Notes under the pieces: generated by a model | Database searches by the model: none | Told to the model about the DNA's origin: nothing | Seen by the model: the letters and a program-made list of their open reading frames with translations, nothing else | Part shown: in pieces, positions 36,680 to 47,383 of the stretch | Layout of the letters: every line of letters starts with the position of its first letter | How positions within the stretch are numbered: the first letter of the stretch is position 1 | Translations under genes and position numbers: made by a program | Source of the DNA: Puffinus mauretanicus | Taxonomy: Eukaryota > Chordata > Aves > Procellariiformes > Procellariidae | Length of the DNA stretch: 64,000 bases | Assembly: GCA_023333565.1 (NCBI GenBank) | Contig: JAJKFH010001792.1 | Location: 558,001 to 622,000 of the forward strand | Reading direction: 5' to 3'

Positions 36680-36684
36680 TCAGC
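36680..36684. repeat. 5-bp target-site duplication, right copy (TCAGC)
   Basis: Identical to the left copy at 34,712-34,716 and directly adjoining the ACA terminus of the 3' LTR. Confidence 0.88.
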
Positions 36685-36711
36685 TCTCCTTCAACATGGG
36701 TAGACACTGTT

Positions 36712-36775
36712 AAGCTCCATTTTTCAGATTGTGAACTCTGGCACAGAAAGGCTAAAGGTTCATTCTAAAAAGGGA
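36712..36775 (-). repeat. MIR-like (CORE-SINE) fragment
   Basis: The sequence 'ctccatttttcagattgtg' followed by 'aactctggcacagaaaggct' matches the reverse complement of the MIR core ('ccccattttacagatggggaaactgaggcacagaaaggtt'). It lies just right of the LTR element insertion. A second such core lies to its left at 34.5 kb. Because both contain the same core segment, they are two separate SINE copies and not one split copy. Confidence 0.58.
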
Positions 36776-37665
36776 TTTGAGCACCCCAATGCCTCTGTAA
36801 TCTCTTGAATTCAATATTCTGATATTATTGGCATTTACATGAGCTTTCTTCAATTTTGTCTTTGCTCTAGAGATGCCTGAAGTCCCTTAAATGTGTGTGT
36901 TGGCACAATATTCCCTAGGGTCTGATGCCACCAAGAGATTAGAAACCCTAATTATATCTAAACCCAGTGCCTTCCCAGTGTGTTTCCTTGCCTAGTTTAC
37001 CTGAAAGGCTCCTTAGAGGCAATTAAGCTTTTATTTTTTGTGGTTTGTTTTTTTTTTTCCCCAAAAGATAAAGTGGAATTTTCATCTTATCAGCAGTTTA
37101 GTGTTACAATCACTTAGGATACAGATACAAGTCTCACTCCAAAAATGGGTTTTACTGTCTATTCATAATGCAACTGCTTTCACAAAAAAATCCTGGAGGC
37201 AAACAATAATGCCTTTTTCTTAGCAGCTTCCACTCTCCTTCTGACTTTCCATTGGTGGCAAGGGCCCAGATCCCACCTAACTTCAGGCTTTCAACTGAAG
37301 TGCTCAGTTTAGGTTTCAGCTCACTTTATTTTAGTTTCCCAGAAGTTAACAACCCTGTCTAAACAGTTAGGCTGCCTTGGAGTCAGTAAGGAAAATAAGA
37401 TCTTGCCCATCTGAGATCCAACTCACCTCTTCTGAAGGTACTGGTGTCTCACCACAAAAAGAAAGGGAATTTTGCTGACTAAGCTCCTAAATAAGGTAAT
37501 TCAGAGTTTTCATGTTGTCGGTAAGACAGTTATGTCAATAGCACCAATCTCATCTTCTTCTTCCTTTATCTCCTGCCTCTGGTTAAATGTTTCCCTTGCA
37601 TTCTGTGTGCCACTTTCCTGATCCTCTCCCTTCTCTCCACCAATAACCTCTAGAAGCTAAAACTT
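36776..37665. other. Non-coding DNA, no gene recognised
   Basis: Ordinary AT-rich sequence with no recognisable gene or transposon. Confidence 0.5.
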
Positions 37666-37801
37666 AGAATAGAATCATAGAATCATTAAGGTTGGAAGAG
37701 ACCTCTAAGATCATCGAGTCCAACCGTCAACCCAACACCACCACACCCACCAAACCACGTCCCTAAGCACCACATCTACAAGTCTTTTAAATACTTCCAG
37801 G
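37666..37801 (-). mobile_element. CR1 LINE 3' tail, antisense
   Basis: On the given strand it starts with the reversed tail repeats 'tagaatcatagaatcat', followed by 'aaggttggaagagacctct' and 'gatcatcgagtccaacc'. It is related to the 26.0 and 32.9 kb copies ('cacgtccctaagcaccacat') but has a distinctive CA/CC-rich segment 'acccaacaccaccacaccc', so it is another subfamily. It is truncated at about 37,801, and a C-run follows 28 bp later. Confidence 0.92.
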
Positions 37802-37829
37802 ATAGAAAATTAAGCCTAACAAAAATACG

Positions 37830-37845
37830 CCCCCCCCCCCCCCCC
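37830..37845. repeat. (C)16 homopolymer
   Basis: Sixteen uninterrupted cytosines between 'aaaaatacg' and 'aaaact'. Such a run is unusual in AT-rich bird DNA and its exact length may be a sequencing estimate. Confidence 0.85.
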
Positions 37846-38114
37846 AAAACTCCAAAACCCAACAGTAAGCATTATATTCACACTGAAGGATGGTTCAGAT
37901 AAATGTTAGAAATGACACAAAGGAATGGCACAACTATGTGGCTGAGGGCAACTTCCCCTCTAGCGGGGTTAGTCATTAGATAGGTTCGGCTATAACATGA
38001 AACCCTTCGGTTAGTCAGGTGTATAAGGACTGCGAGGATGTATCTGAGACAAAGACACAAAAATGTAGACCAAAGCATGTCTGGTCCTAAGTGAGTCCAC
38101 CAGTGTCAGAAATT

Positions 38115-38168
38115 ATTCACCAGAGAGGGAACTAAAACCCAGATCTGGCTGACTATGATGTCCTTACC
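38115..38168 (-). repeat. Possible MIR-like fragment
   Basis: The sequence 'agagggaactaaaacccagatctgg' then 'ctgactatgatgtccttacc' resembles the reverse complement of the head part of the amniote MIR-type SINE ('ggcagagccaggaatagaacccaggtctcctgactcccagtcc..tgcccttacc'). Confidence 0.42.
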
Positions 38169-39756
38169 CCAAAAAACTCTCTAATGACAGTATATGTACT
38201 TCTGTGAAGTCTTATTCATGGACCATCCGCTTGGCATTTCTAGACCATTAGAATGGTAGGTACTAAGAAAAATATCCAAAATGAGATAAGAAGTCCCCGG
38301 CAAATCTAGGAACTAATGTTGGTTAACTCCAAAACCACTATTCCTGCTTAGTTCACTTACTGTAGGTCTATGTAGATCTGTGATACCCTGTGCAGCTTCA
38401 CTAATGCTACCTCATATAGACAAGAAAAGCAGACAAAGCACTGAAATAAAGAATCACTTTTACACTTTAAAACTATTGAGATATATATCTGTCAAACCAG
38501 CTTCAACAGTCTAAAAAACACTGAAGCTCCTCTCTAGCCTTCTGGCTTTTGTCTTCTTTGAGTGATGGGAGGCAGCCGGCCGGCATGAATCAAACATTCA
38601 CGACTGCAAAATTCTCTCCCATCTGTTGTAAAACCAGTGCAAGCATGAACAACTGAGAGGTGAAACAATTTTTCCACCTCCTCAGCAATCACATAAATTA
38701 TCTGCAGCTAAATAACCTAGAAAGCAGAGCAAAATCTCCCAGCCTTAGGTAACAATTACACTATGTGAACTTTGAGAAACCTCTTGCTAGCACTCAAAAT
38801 TAGGAGCTTAATACACAAATGAATAGCGAAGGCATGGTGACAGCAGTGTTTAGAAAATGCTTTTGTAACCCACCCAGGTGTTGTGCCGATTTGTTTCTGA
38901 ATGGGGAAGCGTCGTAATTGGTTTCATTGGAGGAAAAGAAGTGTAGACTGGTATTGCCTGTCTCTGAAATACTGAACAGCATGCATCGATTTGCTTGCCC
39001 GTGGAAGGCACGGGAATGCTCAGGTCACCTGCTTAGCATTAGGTGCTTCATTTAGACACAAATGCAAGAGTACAGCTGCTTGACTTCTGAGCTCTTCTTG
39101 AAGTCAGAGTGAGATTTTAGTTCTTAGTGCTACTGAAAATACAAGGAGTCCCTGACAGTATGTTTTCAAAGGTTTTTTCTCCTAATTCAAAATGCATCAA
39201 TTTTTTATTAGGCCAAGAACTTTTGATCAAATGACTCACCCATGTTTAAGTTTTCTTTTGTTTCCTCATCATTTGTTTTTCCTCTCCCTCCTAAATATTC
39301 TTTCTTCTGATGGCCCTCAAATATTATATATAGCTATTTTATTCATGTTTCCACCTAACTCAGCCATTCATCAATATTTTGCACTTATGAGCCTTCCACG
39401 AACACTTTTGCACGGCTCAGAGCCAGAAGATCTCAATAAGATGGGAAGAGAGAGCTCACAAGCAGGAGATGATGATGATTTCCCAAGAATTCCATAACTC
39501 TATTGCCGAAAAGGGCTGGGCTGAGCATCTTCTAACCAATGAGGCTTTCAGTAGTTCTTGTTCGATCAGCTTCTTCCATGGGGGAAGAATATGCGAGTTG
39601 GCAGCCTTTGTGCCACCATGAGCCCAGGAATGGTCAGCAGCAGAGATGCAGTCAAATCATACCCGAGCAACATGTTGGCCTCCACTGATGCAGTTCACAG
39701 GTCCAGTTGATGTATTTAGTTCACAGCTCCCAGGATGCTGGAGAAAGACAAGTATG
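38169..39756. other. Non-coding DNA, no gene recognised
   Basis: No gene or clear transposon. A self-complementary GC block GCCGGCCGGC at 38,575-38,584 stands out in the AT-rich surroundings. A 101-codon frame at 39,192-39,497 is Leu/Phe/Ser-rich and has no known domain. Confidence 0.5.
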
Positions 39757-39840
39757 ACTATGCCCATTTTATATAGAGGAAAAATACAACAGAGAGAAGC
39801 TCAGGAAGTCATCAATAAGATTTTGGAGTAGAATCACAAT
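39757..39840 (-). repeat. MIR-like (CORE-SINE) fragment
   Basis: The sequence 'tgcccattttatatagagg' then 'cagagagaagctcaggaagtc' and 'gattttggagtagaatcaca' tracks the reverse complement of the MIR core ('ccccattttacagatgggg ... cacagagaggttaag ... cagagccaggaatagaacc'). Confidence 0.52.
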
Positions 39841-41689
39841 CTCTTTGCATAGATGCGGTGCCATGCTCCTATTTTTTTTCCTTTTCTCTAAGGGCTCATC
39901 ATGGAGACATCTGAGGCAATGTGCAGCCCATGTGCACACAATTGTAGGCAGTACTGATAAACTCAGGAGGCTCTGACTCCCCACAGCCATAAGCACATCC
40001 ACCAAGAAATACTTTTATTCAAGAAAATCACACCTTTCTCTTCAAAAATGTCCCTCTCTTCTGAATTATTCCATAATTACTTGATCTCCAAATAACTGCT
40101 TTTCCTCCAGTGCCTAATAATCCCTTCTACTCTCATTTTTCTTGGCATTTCTATTTTTTTTCCAAGGAGTGCAGGCCTCAAGCAGGTATCTCAGGTGTGT
40201 TCTCATGAGTACTTGATAGCAGCGTACTAATCTCCTCTGGCTCCTTGATTTAGTGCCTCCCCAAAACACATTGGTCTATGTTATTTATTTATTTTCTGCT
40301 GTAACACATGACAAGCATATAATAAATTTGCTGCTTACTCTCATCCCAAATTTCTTTCAGCGTTCACTTTTTCCCAAGCCTCTGCCTCTGCCTGCCAGCA
40401 AATAGCTCTATTCCTGATTATTACACCCAGGTGAAGCAAAGAGTAATTTGGCCCTTGTTTCTTGAAAATACATCTCTTCTGGTAACCATAGCAAATTGTT
40501 TTGGATTTTTCTCTATGAATTATTCATGAGATTCAGTTTAGCATGATTATTAGTTCTAACCTCTGCAGTGTATGAATAAGCAATCTCATTGCTTAATATT
40601 AGCGCCTGACCATTCTTCTCTACAACTAATGACCTGTCATAGATATCTGGGTCTAACAGTCATCAGGAAGCTGGAAAGTACTTAATTACTATTAATTTAA
40701 TAAAACAATGTTTGAACTAATAGTGAAAAGCTGTCAGTGCTTTGCCCCCAATTAATAGGAAAATAAATTAGTAATACATGTAGAGTGACACATCGGCAAT
40801 GAAAATAGTTTTTGATACAGGGACAATTTTGAGTCTGCATTTCCTTGGGCCTAGGTCTTGCACTGTCACATGTCATCTTGGGAAAAAGCACAACTCTGCC
40901 ATCCCCACTTTTGTACAGTTTGCTGGGAGAACTCTCTCACACATTTCTTATTACGTTTAACTTTTCTGTGTGGAATATCTGATAGAAAGGCAGGTTGTCC
41001 TATTGCCCAAATCTCAGTCTGAAGGACGCAGATGTATTAAGAAACATTATTTTGGCCCTTTGATACCCAAGAGTTTTTTAAACCATGTCCAGCAATTAAT
41101 TCCTCCACTTCATCTGCCCTAACCTTTAAATTAGTTCAAGCTGATATCTCAATTTTATCAGATGGATATTGGTGAGTTCACTGAACAGTCTCACAAACAT
41201 CTGGATAAGAAAACTGAATGAGTGATTACTGTACGATGCAGGTGTGCATTGGGAGATCCACCATCTGGCTTTTCTGCTGAAGCCAACGTATTATCCAACT
41301 ACTGTCTTTGCGGTCATTGTATCCTGCAAAACTTCCAACTAATTCAAGGCTTGGTATCCAGGAATGAAACTGGTTGCAGGAAATGGCCCAATTAAGAAAC
41401 GAGACAATGCTGATAATCAGGGAACACGTTTAATGACAGTGACTTTAACTTAATTGCTTTCCAGATTTTGGAAATTTTCCTTTTATTGTCATAAATTCAT
41501 GTAACACTCATAAATGTCCACGGTCTTTCACACTAAAGAAAAAAAAATCATTCCTTATCCAAGGGAAATCTTCTGATAGCAGTAATATTGGCATTGGATG
41601 AAGCCACCACCAATGTCAGGCTTTATGGCTGCAGATAAACAAATATGCTGAAGAGATACCCTTATCCTGAAGAGCTGGTATGCTAAGAA
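39841..41689. other. Non-coding DNA with conserved-element-like composition
   Basis: No gene and no transposon are recognised. The parts 40,500-40,720 and 41,050-41,480 are dense in ATTA/TAAT homeodomain cores and E-box-like CANNTG words, and they lack low-complexity drift. This gives them the look of vertebrate conserved enhancers, but conservation cannot be judged from one genome. Confidence 0.4.
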
Positions 41690-41780
41690 AGTTTATCCCC
41701 CCAGTTACAAAGAAGGGGAAACTGGCAACCAACTGCTAAAGATCCCAGAATTCCTGATTTCCTGGCCCAGCACCAATCTC
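41690..41780 (-). repeat. MIR-like fragment
   Basis: The sequence 'aaagaaggggaaactgg' then 'gatcccagaattcctgatttcctggcccagcacc' fits an old amniote repeat ('cagatggggaaactgag ... ccaggattcctgactcctggcccagtgc'). Confidence 0.5.
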
Positions 41781-41960
41781 AAACATCTTGCCAATGTTTG
41801 AGTGAAATTCAGACTGGACTTCCAGGGCCTTCAGTAGCAGATTGCAAGGCTAAGAAATGACTCATCACTATGAAAGTGCAGAAGAGTAAGAGAAGTGACA
41901 AGTGAAGAAGATGAATTTTCAACAACACACCGATATTATAGACCTATAAATCTATACTTA

Positions 41961-41997
41961 CATATATATGTGTTTGTATATATATACACACACATAT
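41961..41997. repeat. AT/AC-rich microsatellite
   Basis: Interrupted (AT)n, (GT)n and (AC)n runs. Part is self-complementary (tatatatata next to acacacacat). Confidence 0.8.
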
Positions 41998-44900
41998 CTT
42001 TCATGTAGCATAACACCGAGGTTAGTGTTTGTGTCCTCATGTCTTTTTCTGATTTTTAACCACATAGCCACAAATTATACACATATTGTGTATGATATAA
42101 ACATATATGTGTATATAATATAAATTGCATAAATACAGATGAACTGCTGCAGTTGTCATATCGTCGTCAGACAGTTTAGGCTTTGAAGTCATTCTTTATT
42201 ACTTGGTTACTGTGATTTTCTGGCTTTGATTGTTACAATAACATCAAAACACAGTGCAGCTTTTACATATTTTCACTTCAGCTTTTGTTCTTAAAAGAGA
42301 CCAGTTATTTATTTCTGTCTTCTGAAGAATTTCATAATCCAAGTAAGGAGTTAAGTGTCAGGAATTCTATGAAATGACTAAGGATTCATGTCTATGCAGG
42401 TTTCTACATCATAAACATGTGTGTGATTTTTTTTTTTTTATATATACATTTTTATATGTTTATGTCTGTGTTGGAGAAAAACAAACAATAAGAAAGTGTA
42501 TGCTTCTGTATGTGTATGTAATAAATATATATATAAAAAATATGGCCGCTGAGTGAACACTTGAAAATCTGAAAGTCTTGCCAACGTCAAAAGACATGAA
42601 AATACCAACTATTATGTGTTGTATTCTTTTTGGTTTCCAGGGAAAGTCTAGACATTTTTACTCATGTAAATGTTTGCAGCGGGTGAAATTTGCCCATTCA
42701 GTCATGAAAACTCTATTAATGGGGGAATTTAAGACATTCATTTTTATCTAAATGGGCTGTGTAGTGTTGAAACATCCAAATACCTCTTTTTGTATTACCA
42801 TAAAACAATTTCGTTAAGCAGTATCCCAACTTTCCTTTTTTTTTGTTAATATTATGATTCTTATAATATCTTGGCGTTTTATGTGGTTTATAAAGAAATG
42901 AGTTTTATAGGATCACACTCTCCATTTGCCTCCCTATCCAAAAGTCTCCCCCACTTGCACCCCTCTCTCTGCCCAACAGTTTGTGAATTCATCAGACAAT
43001 TTTGACCCAAATGGCAGAAACATTTCCTTCTCAGAGATGTAAGGTCACTACAAATGTCATGAAAACTTGCAGCTGGCTGAAGGACAGACACCCAAATTAA
43101 TGCCCTAATTACAGAGAGTGTTTCAATGTGTGTCCAGCAGCTATCTATTCTGCTTAGCCTCATTGCTGGCCAACTAGCACACTTTTAGCTGGAACTGGAA
43201 AATATCCTTGCATGTGCTGCCTTTTATCTAGCCCAGTAATTGCCAGCCAGGGGAGGGTGGTGAGGGTTTTATGGGGAGGGAGCAGGAGAAGAACAAGGGT
43301 GGGACTGAAGAACTGGTGGGGAAAAGGAGTCTAAAGAGAATAGGAATTTTTACAATGTGTACATTTTCACAGTTTACAGTGTGCTGGGATATAGATTAAA
43401 AATATGTACAAATAAGTTTTTCTTGCTCTTATGTTATGGAGCAATTTGTTAGAGCCGGCTGGCCAAATTGTGTTGTTTTCTTGCAATCTTTTTCATTGAC
43501 AAAACTTTTTGCTGACATTGATATGGATATAATCTGATAACACCTAAAGGTTCCAAACCTCCTGCCCCGCAAATACAAAGCACTGAGAATATATCTCTTT
43601 ATATGGATTGGGGAGACATTAGAAATATTTCTCCAGTCTTCTGGTTCGCAATTCTGCACATCCTTAAGAGATCCACACAAAACCAGTGTCTCTTCTGTTT
43701 CTCTTCTGGCTGAGGTCTTCTCCTTTTCTGAATTTCCTCAATGAATGACTTCTCTCCTCCTCATTACAAGGTCATAAAACCAGACTAAGTTCATTTCAAG
43801 CCCTGTAGATTGATAATGATATAACTGGGATTGAAATCCAGATGAGCAAAATGCCACAAGGAATGGAAAAAGCTCCCAGGAGAACACATTTAAAATAGTA
43901 TCTTTGGGCTAGTGAAAAATTCCGTGTTATCACAATCTTATATGCAAAAGGACTCAAGAAAAATGATGGCAGATAAAAAATAAATCATGAAATCTTCCAT
44001 TATTTAACTTATAGTTGAGAGTGAATTAAAATGTCATGTTTAAAATCACCACAATCTGTCAATATCAGCGCCTCAGAGTGTAGTTTTGTACACAGCTCAA
44101 CAGAAGGCATAATTTTTCCTCAAACCTCATAGGCAATTAACCCTTTTTTCTTTTCAGTTAGCATAGCAGCATTGTAACACAGGCTAACCATATCTCACAG
44201 CATCAAGAGGAAAATATTTGTGTGGTGGCTAAATACTTGCTTTTTACCCAAAATTTCAAAATGGTAGTGTAGCTTTAGACTTCTATAATTGATAAAAAAA
44301 AAGGAAAAAGTGCCGGTTCTTTTGAAATAAATAGTGAAACTCTCATTGACATTAAGAACAGGATTCCGTATCTATATAATCCACACTTCTGTTTTCCCCC
44401 TGTTTAAAAAAGAAGATAAAACTAGTCTTTGTCCTATAGAATTTTTCAAGGGAGAAAACAGAAAATATGCAGGAGATGCTCATTTGACATAGCGATCAGG
44501 GTATATAAATACAGAGAATGATTATTACACATCTAAGCAACTTCCTTTTCTTGTTCCAGAGGCCTCAATGATTGTGTCAAATAGTGGTTTCACCTCAGGG
44601 TTCCAAATTCATGAGAGGCAGATTTTAAATATGAAATCAGTTTAACAAATATCACAATAACACATCTTAAATAGATGTAATTTATAATCATTTTAAAGGA
44701 CTGAATTTTGACATTTCGGTTGTGGGGGTTTTTTCCCTGGAATATGGATATTTTTTCATTATTATGCAAACATTAGAAATAGTTTTACTAATTATTTAAC
44801 TAAGCAACCCAAGAAAGTATAAGGATGGAACTCATATTCCCAGTGATGATAATTGTGCTCATTTTGGGATCCAAGATGAATACTAATTTCACAACTTTTT

Positions 44901-45834
44901 CTAAATTCCATCCTTGTCTATAATAACCACCTTAGCTTAGGTCAGTGGTCTTGAAGCAATACGCAGAAGTCCTAACTGATTTCAAGATTTTTTATCTTCC
45001 TCAGAATTTTGCATAAAATCTATATCTCTCCTGTGAGACCATCTTGAATAAATTGCATTAATTCTTGTATTTGCTGAAACTGTCTTTCTCTTGCTAAGCC
45101 ACGTGCATCCAATTATGTGAAATGGGAAATGCTTTAAAATATCACATTCTGGCATAAAGTGTTTGAAAATCTTTGGGGGATGTTAGTTTGTCTTTAATAA
45201 CAAGTCCCAAATTGTGCCTAGTGGGCCTCTTCTCTGAAAACAAAGATTCCAAACTGCTATTAAAAAAAAAACCCAAAACAAAACCAAAATTATCTCACGG
45301 CTACTATCTGTCAAATTAAGAATAATTCCGTACCTGGGAAGAAAGGATGAAGGGTACGAAAGCAAGTTAATTCAAAAGGAAAAGTTATTTTTATTTATTT
45401 CAAGAAATACAAGGGAAAAAGCTATTTTATTTTCAGCCCTTCCTTTCCCCACCTTTACAATTAATAGTTTCTCAGTATGTGTATGGACTTTTTTTTTTAA
45501 ATTAGAGCTATGATAATTTCCCAGAAAAAAAAAGAAAAGAAAAAAAGACTTTTAGGAATTTCTGCTAGGCATATAAAATGCCTCTTTGTTCTACATTGTG
45601 CTACATTTTGCCTCTGTCAGGCACACCATGGAGAATGTCAGTGGGCATTGGTGGGTTGCTTGGTGAGTACCCTTTATTTTCAAAAATTATTTTATTCCTA
45701 AAGAACCAAACAGCACTTGAAGCATCTTGTTTTATTTTGTGTCAGACAGGCATTTGCTCCTGGGTGTATGAAAAGTGCAAATTAGCAACCAAACATCAGA
45801 AGAGAGAATGAGGGAGGTCCCCATTGGGTAGAGA

Positions 45835-45880
45835 TTTCCCCCCCCCCCCCCTTCTTTTTTTTCTTTTTTCTTTTTTTTCC
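45835..45880. repeat. Polypyrimidine tract with a 14-C run
   Basis: Forty-six consecutive pyrimidines: three T, fourteen C (45,838-45,851), then T-runs broken by single C. Such mirror-like purine/pyrimidine tracts can adopt triplex structures and are error-prone in sequencing. Confidence 0.9.
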
Positions 45881-47250
45881 TGGGATCTGAAAATGCAGAC
45901 ATATACATGGGGGAAATGGGAGAGGAAAAAATTATTGCAAATAACATTCACATAATTGGTCCAATCCTGCTCCTTATGGAAGTTACACTGCCTCCCTTAG
46001 AAACCACAGAGGTGTTACTTTTCTCTCCAAAGACAAATAGGTATGAACCTAAGAATATTGGACTGGAAGACATATCCTGGATTTCTAAGCTTTTTCACCA
46101 GTTATTGCAGAAGCATGTTATGATCCCTATAATACATGTACCAAGTTCCATCTAAAAAATAATTAGGCTTTGGGGGTGTTTTTCTGCTCCTGGTACTTGT
46201 AATGCAGGGCTGTTCCAAAACCTTCCTCCTCTGATGTTTTATCAGCCTACTTCAAATTTCCGTGATAAATATACTCATGGGCATTTTACACCCGATTGTT
46301 CTTGGGCCAAAACTGCTCTTTGATGTGAATAGTCATTCTCTTTCTCTGGTGAACACATCCTGTTGTATTTATAAACGAGTGGGAAAAGCACAGAGGGTAG
46401 CTCATGTGGGGCACAGTGGGACCTTAAATGTACCCTCTAGCTGCCTCTCCTCCTTTATCCAAAAGCCAAAGCCAAACCCATGAGGATTCTTGATTGCAGT
46501 GCAATTTCTTGAGCCCAACGATCACTGAAGCCTCTGGACTTCATACACAGCATTTCTAGACCAAAGTGAGAAGACAAATCTACCCAGTTCATAATGAATA
46601 TGATGGTGTTGCCTGTAAAATCCTTAATAATTTGCCTGTGTTTCCAACATTTCAAAAGCTTAATATAAATAGTACAAGTAGATAAATAAATAATATGACT
46701 AGATCTACCTTCTAACTTTAGGCATCTGTAACATGAATATCCTCCTTCGGTCTAAATCAAAGTCACTTTACAGCCGCTGGAAAAAGACATAATTGCCTGA
46801 CCTGTATAAGATCCCTACTCTAGCATGAAATGAATCACAGCCAAGGAGTCTTTTTTTGGCCTCTTTTTCTGCAAAAGAAATCTATATTGCTACCTCAAAT
46901 GTAGGTGCCTCTGCTATCTTGACAGTGGTCAGATGAAGCCACCCACCGTCTCATATAAACATATTTTTACTTCTGTAACTCTCATTATCTTTTTGTTTTG
47001 GCCTTCCCCAATCTTTTCCTTCTCTTTCAGTTTCCAGATTCTATCCTCATGCCATCATCTTCCTTTCCATATCTGCTTTTTCTTCACTCCTTCTTTTTAT
47101 TTCTGTCCTTCCTTGCTCTACCCTTACTTTTCATTTTCTCTGCATTCATCAAGTCAATCTTTCTCTATTCCCACAATACACAAAAAAGCAAAGAGACGCC
47201 ATTGTTTACTCCTAACCTTATCACCTTCATTGTTGCATGCTCACTTACAT

Positions 47251-47383
47251 TGAGAATCAGAATAGTTTGCGTTGGAAGGGACCTTTAGAGGTCATCTAGT
47301 CCAACCCCCTGCTGTGGGCAGGGACATCTTCAAGTAGATCAGGTTGCTCAGAGCCCCATCCAACCTGACCTTAAATGTTTCCA
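47251..47383 (-). mobile_element. CR1 LINE 3' tail, antisense
   Basis: On the given strand it contains 'gttggaagggacctttagag', 'gtcatctagtccaaccccc' and 'agggacatcttcaagtagatc' followed by 'aggttgctcagagcccc'. These are the same blocks as the 3' end of the large copy at 52.3 kb, so both belong to one subfamily. The terminal repeats are reduced to 'gagaatcagaat', which indicates age. Confidence 0.9.

Larger units (their letters stand above)
41781..47250. other. Long non-coding interval with AT microsatellites
   Basis: No gene is recognised. AT/GT-rich simple sequence occurs at 41,961-41,997, 42,076-42,126, 42,428-42,460 and 42,510-42,541. A 46-nt pure pyrimidine tract is at 45,835-45,880. The 106- and 96-codon overlapping frames at 46,933-47,288 are Phe/Ser/Leu-rich translations of pyrimidine-rich DNA. 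Confidence 0.55.

Noticed and set aside
37830..37845. C16 run as part of the adjacent CR1 copy
   Set aside because: The CR1 match ends about 28 bp earlier and the run is not a CR1 feature. It is an independent homopolymer.
46933..47288. 106- and 96-codon overlapping frames
   Set aside because: Phe/Ser/Leu-rich translations of a pyrimidine-rich stretch in two phases. There is no membrane-protein pattern beyond composition.
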